Assembly: GCA_022826945.1 (NCBI GenBank)
Contig: JAJDTY010000064.1
Location: 1-64,000 of the forward strand
Direction: 5' to 3'
Length of the DNA stretch: 64,000 bases
Origin: Candidatus Binatia bacterium
GTDB lineage: Bacteria; Desulfobacterota; Binatia; Bin18
Part shown: piece after piece, positions 59,386 through 64,000 of the stretch
Numbering within the stretch: the stretch's first letter is position 1
Layout of the letters: each line of letters begins with the position of its first letter
Position numbers and translations under genes: made by a program
The notes under the pieces: generated by a model
Seen by the model: only the letters and a program-made list of their open reading frames with translations
Told to the model about the DNA's origin: nothing
Databases searched by the model: none

Positions 59386-60984
59386 TTAGCGCAGCTCGAA
59401 GCCTTCGTACCCCTTAGCAGCCACGTCGGCGAAGATCTCACGGTAGAGCGGCACGCCGCCGGCAAACAAGAGGAAGCGGCCACGCACGTTCTCGGGATTG
59501 GTACTGCCGAAGAACCATGAATCCTGCATCTCATTGATGAGCAACCCTTGGGCCGAGTCATAGCAGCGCCGGGTCCAGGCGTCTTCGGCCTCGGCGGTTG
59601 AGGTCATAGTCTCGAACCCGTGCTCCCGCATATAGCGGATGCAGTCGACGATCCACTCGACATTACTCTCGGCACAGCGGGTGATATTGCAAAACACCGC
59701 CGGATTGTGAGGCCCCATGATGGCCCACAGATTCGGGAAGCCCGAGAACTGCACGCCCAGGTTGGTGCGTGGCCCGTCGGACCAGTGCTCTTGCAGGCTA
59801 CGCCCGTGTTGGCCACGAATGTCCATACGCAGCAGCTCGCCGGTCACGCTATGAAAGCCAGTGGCGTAAATAATCACGTCGAGTTCGTGCAAGGCGCTAC
59901 CGGTTTCGACTCCGGTGGAGGTAATTTTCGTGATCGGCGTTTCGCGCAGATCAACCAGACTGACATTGTCACGGTTGAAGGTCTCGTAGAAATTCTTCTC
60001 GCCCGGACAGCGCTTGGTGCCGAAGGTGTGCTTCGGGATCAGCTTTTCGGCCATAGCCGGGTCGGTAACGCGCTCGCGAATCTTGTTGGCGAGGAACTCG
60101 GCGACCTCATCTGCGGCTTGCTGGGACATAAATGAGTCGCTGTAATTGCCTAGCCACAGCGCGAACCCGCCGCGCTCGTATAATTCCTGATAGCGGGCCA
60201 GGCGTTCCTCTTTCGGCACGTCCCGCGCGGCACGCGGGTCCGGTTCGTGAATAAAGCCCGCCCAGGTGCGTTTGCACAGGGCGAAAATCTCGTCCGCGTT
60301 CTTTTTGAATTCCCGTTGCTCCGCTGCGGTAATCGGGCGGTTCCGCAGCGGGGTGCACCAATTGGCGGTACGCTGAAAAACGGTCAGATGTCCACACTCA
60401 GGGGCAATCGTCTGAATGATCTGGACACCGGTCGGGCCGGTACCGATAATGCCGACGCGCTTGCCCGTGAAATCAACCGGTTCTTTCGGCCAGCGAGCGC
60501 TGTGCAGCGACAGTCCCGCAAAGTCTTCAACGCCGACATAGTCTGGAAACTGATGGGCCGACAGTAGCCCGGTAGCGCAGATCACGTAGCGCGCCCGGGT
60601 GCACACACCGTTGTGGGTCGCAATCTCCCAGTGCTTGTCCGTTTCGTTGTAAACGACGGTCGCAACGCGGGCGTTGCACTCGATGTCACGCTTCAGATCG
60701 AATTTATCCGCGACAAAATGCAGATACCGTTCGACTTCCGGTTGGCCCGAGAAATGCTCGCTCCACTCCCATTCGTCGATCAGTTCCTGGGAAAAAGAGT
60801 ATTGGTAGGAATAGCTCTCGGAGTCGAAACGGGCGCCTGGGTAGCGATTCCAGTACCAAGTGCCGCCGATATCAGTGCCGGCCTCGAACACCCGGGTCGA
60901 GAGGCCGAGCTCGCGGAGTTTATACAGTGCATACAGGCCGGACACGCCGGCCCCGATAACAATCGCATCATAGTGCTGGGTCAC
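59386..60984 (-). CDS. Flavin-containing (Baeyer-Villiger-type) monooxygenase
   Basis: A 532-residue class B flavoprotein monooxygenase. FAD-binding GAGVSGLYALYKL is near the N-terminus with GTDIGGTWYWNRYPGARFD. The BVMO fingerprint FxGxxxHxxxWP is FAGLSLHSARWP (about 163-174), and NADP-binding GKRVGIIGTGPTGVQ follows. The C-terminal ATGFHSVTG is also typical. It inserts oxygen next to a ketone to give an ester or lactone using NADPH. The start appears to be GTG at 60984, eight bases after AAGGAG. Confidence 0.93.
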   Translation of the reverse strand: MTQHYDAIVIGAGVSGLYALYKLRELGLSTRVFEAGTDIGGTWYWNRYPGARFDSESYSYQYSFSQELIDEWEWSEHFSGQPEVERYLHFVADKFDLKRDIECNARVATVVYNETDKHWEIATHNGVCTRARYVICATGLLSAHQFPDYVGVEDFAGLSLHSARWPKEPVDFTGKRVGIIGTGPTGVQIIQTIAPECGHLTVFQRTANWCTPLRNRPITAAEQREFKKNADEIFALCKRTWAGFIHEPDPRAARDVPKEERLARYQELYERGGFALWLGNYSDSFMSQQAADEVAEFLANKIRERVTDPAMAEKLIPKHTFGTKRCPGEKNFYETFNRDNVSLVDLRETPITKITSTGVETGSALHELDVIIYATGFHSVTGELLRMDIRGQHGRSLQEHWSDGPRTNLGVQFSGFPNLWAIMGPHNPAVFCNITRCAESNVEWIVDCIRYMREHGFETMTSTAEAEDAWTRRCYDSAQGLLINEMQDSWFFGSTNPENVRGRFLLFAGGVPLYREIFADVAAKGYEGFELR

Positions 60985-61241
60985 GATCAGAGTCTCCTTT
61001 GGTCAGCGATCGGTTTGCATCTCAGCCGGCGACAGCTCCGAGTTGCTCTCTCGTCTGAGCACCCTTTCCGGGCTATTCCCGGTCGAGATAGCGGTTAGCG
61101 CAAGGATGCCACCTAACCAGTTGCTCAGAGACTGTCAAGTAATGGGGAAGGAGATCAGTACGCAGGTCGGAGAGGCCGATTTCTTGACAGCCTGAGGCGT
61201 GGGGCAGTAAAGGAGAACATCACCCAATTAGGAGGCGTTGT

Positions 61242-62393
61242 ATGGCGACGGAAAGTCTGGGACCGGTTGTCGACGCCGACGGCCACGTGCTGGAACCGCT
61301 CGATACCTGGCAGAAATATATCGACCCTCAATATCGAGACCGGGCCGTGCACCTCGAACATGACGACAACGGCTGGGAAGTCCTCATGTTCGACAATAAG
61401 CCCCTGAACGTCATTCGCGGCGCGCTGGGCGCGCTGGGCGGGGTGGACTCGGACCCCGAAGAGGCTGAAGCCTTTTTCACACCGGGTCAGCGCACGTATG
61501 CGGACGGCTGCCCGCCGGGCAGCTATGACCCGGTCCCGCGTCTCAGGGTCATGGACAGCGAGGGCATTGATATCTCCCTCCTCTACCCCACCGTCGGCAT
61601 CGCCTGGGAGGGCTGGGTCACCGACCCCAAACTCGCCACCGCCTACACCAGGGCCTACAACCGCTGGATCATCGACTTCTGTAGCGAGAATACAAAGCGG
61701 CTCTATCCGGTCGCTCATATCTCTCTGATCGACCCGGACGGCGCGGCTGACGAAGTGGTGTGGGCCAGAAAGCAGGGCTGCGTGGGGGTGTTTCTGTCTC
61801 CGGATATGGTGGCGCGCGGCTGGAAGCACTTCAACGACCCGGCCTTTGTCCGCTTCTGGGAAACCGTTCAGGACCTGGAGATGCCGGTCGGCTTTCACGT
61901 CGTCCTGCGCGACGAGCCGTCGTGGCGCGACTGGATTCAGGGTGAGGGCGATTTCGGCCTGTTCAACTTCGCCTTTCTGGCCATTGATGTGATGGCGGCC
62001 TTTACCCAGATGATTTCCCTGGGCATGTTCGAGTTATACCCGCGGCTCAAGTGCACGGTCCTGGAGTGCGGCGCCAACTGGATTTCGGCCTGGCTGGACC
62101 GGATGGACCATAAATACGAGCCGCTGGCGGGGCGGTCCGTGCTCAAGCTGAAACCCAGCGAGTATTTCTATCGCCAATGCCTGGTCTCGGCCGATCCAGA
62201 TGAAACGCTGACCGCCCGGATCATTGAGCATATTGGGGCCGACTATTTTGTCTGGGCGTCGGACTATCCCTATATCGACTCCAACTACGGGGTGGCGGCC
62301 GAACTCAAGGAGCGCCTCACTCCCTTACCCCAGGCGGACCAGCGGAAGGTCCTGGGGACCAACGCCCTACATTTCTATGGCATTGACGTCTGA
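61242..62393 (+). CDS. Amidohydrolase-2 family protein
   Basis: A 383-residue metal-dependent barrel. D-x-H at VVDADGHVLEPLDTW, histidines in YPVAHISL and VGFHVVLRD, and Asp in FVWASDYPYIDSN, although the usual His of SDYPH is Tyr. AYNRWIIDFCSENTKRLYPVAH is the conserved helix. It is the only rightward copy of the four related proteins here. A possible promoter TTGACA at 61183 and a clear RBS (AGGAGG) precede it. The 257-base gap upstream holds only a small CCGGG-N5-CCCGG hairpin (61068-61082). Confidence 0.88.
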   Translation: MATESLGPVVDADGHVLEPLDTWQKYIDPQYRDRAVHLEHDDNGWEVLMFDNKPLNVIRGALGALGGVDSDPEEAEAFFTPGQRTYADGCPPGSYDPVPRLRVMDSEGIDISLLYPTVGIAWEGWVTDPKLATAYTRAYNRWIIDFCSENTKRLYPVAHISLIDPDGAADEVVWARKQGCVGVFLSPDMVARGWKHFNDPAFVRFWETVQDLEMPVGFHVVLRDEPSWRDWIQGEGDFGLFNFAFLAIDVMAAFTQMISLGMFELYPRLKCTVLECGANWISAWLDRMDHKYEPLAGRSVLKLKPSEYFYRQCLVSADPDETLTARIIEHIGADYFVWASDYPYIDSNYGVAAELKERLTPLPQADQRKVLGTNALHFYGIDV

Positions 62394-62405
62394 ACGGCTG
62401 CGGGC

Positions 62406-63623
62406 TCAGTCCCGCTCAACCCAATCATCCAGGACGGGCGGAACGCGCAGGTGTTCGGGCACGCGCTCCATGCCGATGCGGCGGTCCAGCTCTGCGTGCC
62501 AGTGATAGATGCGTCGCTCCTGATAGTTGAGAGGCACCCCGCGAAACCCCGGTGAGGTGATCGATTCCTGGATCGGCTCCACAAAGGCGATATCCTCGTC
62601 AACAATCCGGTCGAAATTCGCAATGCGCGTCTCCCACAGTGGATGGCGCTCGCCGCCGCCCCAGTCGGGCGCAAACCAGATCACATCCAGAATGGTACGG
62701 TCCACGCCCTGCGGCCAGAAGGCAACGGCCGGAATGCCGGTCGGCGCGATCGGCACAATCATATTCGGAAACACGAGGTAACTGGGATTATGATCCCGCT
62801 CGATGGTCGTGGCCGTGGCCATCTCGGGCATGCCGATAGTGCCAGGGTCAACCCAGTCCGGACGCCGGTTGGGTGAGAGCATCATCGAGTGCCCATGATC
62901 CCACAGATGCACGCTGGTCCCCAGATTGTCGAAGATACGGTCGGTGGTGTGGCGGTGTAATAACCGGAAGTGATATGCCTCCAGAAAGTTTTCCAGTACG
63001 ACCTTGTAATTACCCCGCACCTCAACACTGCGCCGGTGGACGAGCCGTAAATCATGCAGGGGCAGGTGACGAAAATAGCGCGCGATAGGCTCAAGAAAGT
63101 GGTCCAGGGATGGGGCGTCGGGGTCTTCACACACGTAAATCCAATTACCCAGCAGGTCGCACCGCACGGGCACCAGGCTACGGCAGGACTGGTCCAGATG
63201 AGCCCAGTCCCGCGGGTCGGTAACGGCGGTGAGGGATCCGGTCGTGTCATACGTCCAGCCGTGATAGCCGCAACTGAAGTAACGGCTGGTCTTGCCCGCC
63301 TCCTGTTGCACCACCGGAGCACCCCGGTGGCGGCAGGTATTATAGAAGGCCCGAATCTGGCCGTCGGTGCCACGGATCACCAGGATAGGAGTGCCGGTCC
63401 GGCGCCAGACGATAAAGCTGCCGGGCTCGGGGAGCTGGTCGGTATGCCCGACGTAGACCCAGCCCCGTTTGAACAGGGCCTCGCGTTCCAGGGCGAAGAA
63501 CTCCGGCTCCCAGTAGCGCCCACCGGGAATGTCAGGCAGGGCCGGAAATCCGCTTGGCACTGCGGTTCTGCCGCGTTCGAAGGCAACACTCTCCATCCAG
63601 CGCTTGATTGTCTGCGCGTCCAT
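62406..63623 (-). CDS. Rieske [2Fe-2S] aromatic ring-hydroxylating oxygenase alpha subunit
   Basis: A 405-residue alpha subunit. The Rieske cluster is C97-R-H99 and C118-x2-H121 (FYNTCRHRGAP; SCGYHGWTYD). The mononuclear iron site region has NFLEAYHFRLLHRHT with its two histidines, and the bridging Asp is likely in the preceding ENFLEAYH neighbourhood. It hydroxylates or demethylates aromatic or quaternary-amine substrates with electrons from an external reductase, not present here. It is convergent with the amidohydrolase at 61242. A different family member survives only as a fragment at 38683-38994. Confidence 0.92.
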   Translation of the reverse strand: MDAQTIKRWMESVAFERGRTAVPSGFPALPDIPGGRYWEPEFFALEREALFKRGWVYVGHTDQLPEPGSFIVWRRTGTPILVIRGTDGQIRAFYNTCRHRGAPVVQQEAGKTSRYFSCGYHGWTYDTTGSLTAVTDPRDWAHLDQSCRSLVPVRCDLLGNWIYVCEDPDAPSLDHFLEPIARYFRHLPLHDLRLVHRRSVEVRGNYKVVLENFLEAYHFRLLHRHTTDRIFDNLGTSVHLWDHGHSMMLSPNRRPDWVDPGTIGMPEMATATTIERDHNPSYLVFPNMIVPIAPTGIPAVAFWPQGVDRTILDVIWFAPDWGGGERHPLWETRIANFDRIVDEDIAFVEPIQESITSPGFRGVPLNYQERRIYHWHAELDRRIGMERVPEHLRVPPVLDDWVERD

Positions 63624-63681
63624 GCCGCGACTATACGCAGTGACGTACGGATGGGCAATTCTTTCGAGCCGGGCGCGGCGG

Positions 63682-64000
63682 TCACGCCTCTTCCGCTTCG
63701 GCGTATCCGAGGCTGCGGATGTCCTGCCCGTGTCCCTGGCGGGTGATGGTGTATTTGCTGACCAGATAAATCGAAATCCAGGGTAGGCTCAGGCTGAGGG
63801 CGACATGAAAAATGGCGAGATTGCGTATCGGTTCCTGCATGGACTCCACACTTGGATTGGGGACGGAGAAGCCAAAGGCCGACAGCAGCAGGCCGACGAT
63901 GAGCACGCCGCCGGCGCTGATCATCTTCTGGGCCAGGGCCGGCCCCGTGGTCAACAGCCCCTCGCTGCGGCGACCGGTCTGACGCTGGCTTTCCTCCACG
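63682..64000 (-). CDS. MelB/GPH-type major facilitator transporter (C-terminal part only)
   Basis: The last 105 residues of a transporter whose start lies beyond the window. RQTGRRSEGLLTTGPALAQKM resembles the TGrRxEG loop of the GPH (MelB-like) family, which couples solute uptake to cations. Two membrane helices follow (GGVLIVGLLLSAFGF and LAIFHVALSLSLPWISIYLV), then a polar tail. Substrate cannot be read. It is upstream of the Rieske oxygenase in the same direction, so it may import that enzyme's substrate. Confidence 0.75.
   Translation of the reverse strand, partial: VEESQRQTGRRSEGLLTTGPALAQKMISAGGVLIVGLLLSAFGFSVPNPSVESMQEPIRNLAIFHVALSLSLPWISIYLVSKYTITRQGHGQDIRSLGYAEAEEA

Noticed and set aside
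61068..61082. CCGGG-N5-CCCGG hairpin as a terminator
   Set aside because: Only 5 bp, no T-run, and placed upstream of both divergent genes.
1..64000. tRNA, rRNA, CRISPR arrays, transposases, prophage genes
   Set aside because: None seen on reading both strands; no repeat-spacer pattern, no DDE transposase or integrase motifs.

Overview
This window comes from a GC-rich, gene-dense bacterial chromosome with a strongly catabolic and xenobiotic flavour. It holds seven luciferase-like (LLM) flavin or F420 oxidoreductases (one truncated), five SDRs, four amidohydrolase-2 TIM-barrel proteins plus one Tat-type amidohydrolase, two P450s, Rieske and Baeyer-Villiger oxygenases, a reductive-dehalogenase-like protein and a haloalkane dehalogenase. 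That content resembles uncultured lineages such as Candidatus Tectomicrobia/Entotheonella or Binatota. The assignment rests on gene content only. I see no rRNA, tRNA, CRISPR array, intact transposase or replication origin, and no gene-free stretch longer than 300 bases.

Layout. 1-3.9 kb: partial crotonase, two split-barrel flavoproteins, a gene remnant and an arsM-arsS arsenosugar pair. 4-6.9 kb: cytosolic RdhA-like corrinoid/Fe-S protein, trpB2, broken ilvD. 7-12.6 kb: SDRs, alpha/beta hydrolase, core-MetE protein, brnTA toxin-antitoxin, LLM. 12.6-18.4 kb: a segment bounded by direct repeats of a DUF169 gene 3' end; it holds a triple-RidA fusion, an Old-Yellow-Enzyme/FAD reductase, a linalool dehydratase/isomerase-like gene with two in-frame TGA codons, and DUF169. 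18.4-38.7 kb: cyclase, LLMs, antitoxin genes without toxins, GST, haloalkane dehalogenase, 2OG oxygenase, flavin monooxygenase, Tat amidohydrolase, a glutamine-synthetase-like/isochorismatase/N-formylglutamate amidohydrolase operon, crotonase, MFS exporter. 37.8-44.1 kb: P450/SDR cluster controlled divergently by a TetR regulator with two visible operators. 44.2-47.7 kb: quinol NO reductase operon. 47.8-64 kb: amidohydrolases, broken sulfotransferase, head-to-head truncated LLM and epoxide-hydrolase-like genes, phosphotransferase/DUF6285/CrtC-like operon, BVMO, Rieske oxygenase, MelB-type transporter.

Main discovery candidate: the gene at 16071-17609 reads through in one frame except for two TGA codons (codons 214 and 223). 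They are spaced exactly like the two catalytic cysteines (C-x8-C) of linalool dehydratase/isomerase. Downstream of the second TGA is a perfect 6-bp hairpin with a GGTCT loop, 18 nt after the TGA, which is the loop and spacing I recall for the E. coli fdhF SECIS. I read it as a double-selenocysteine hydro-lyase/isomerase, which I do not know to have been described. The window also records heavy gene decay: ilvD, Rieske, DUF169 and PPOX remnants, a nonsense-bearing sulfotransferase, a frameshifted higA and a head-to-head deletion scar.
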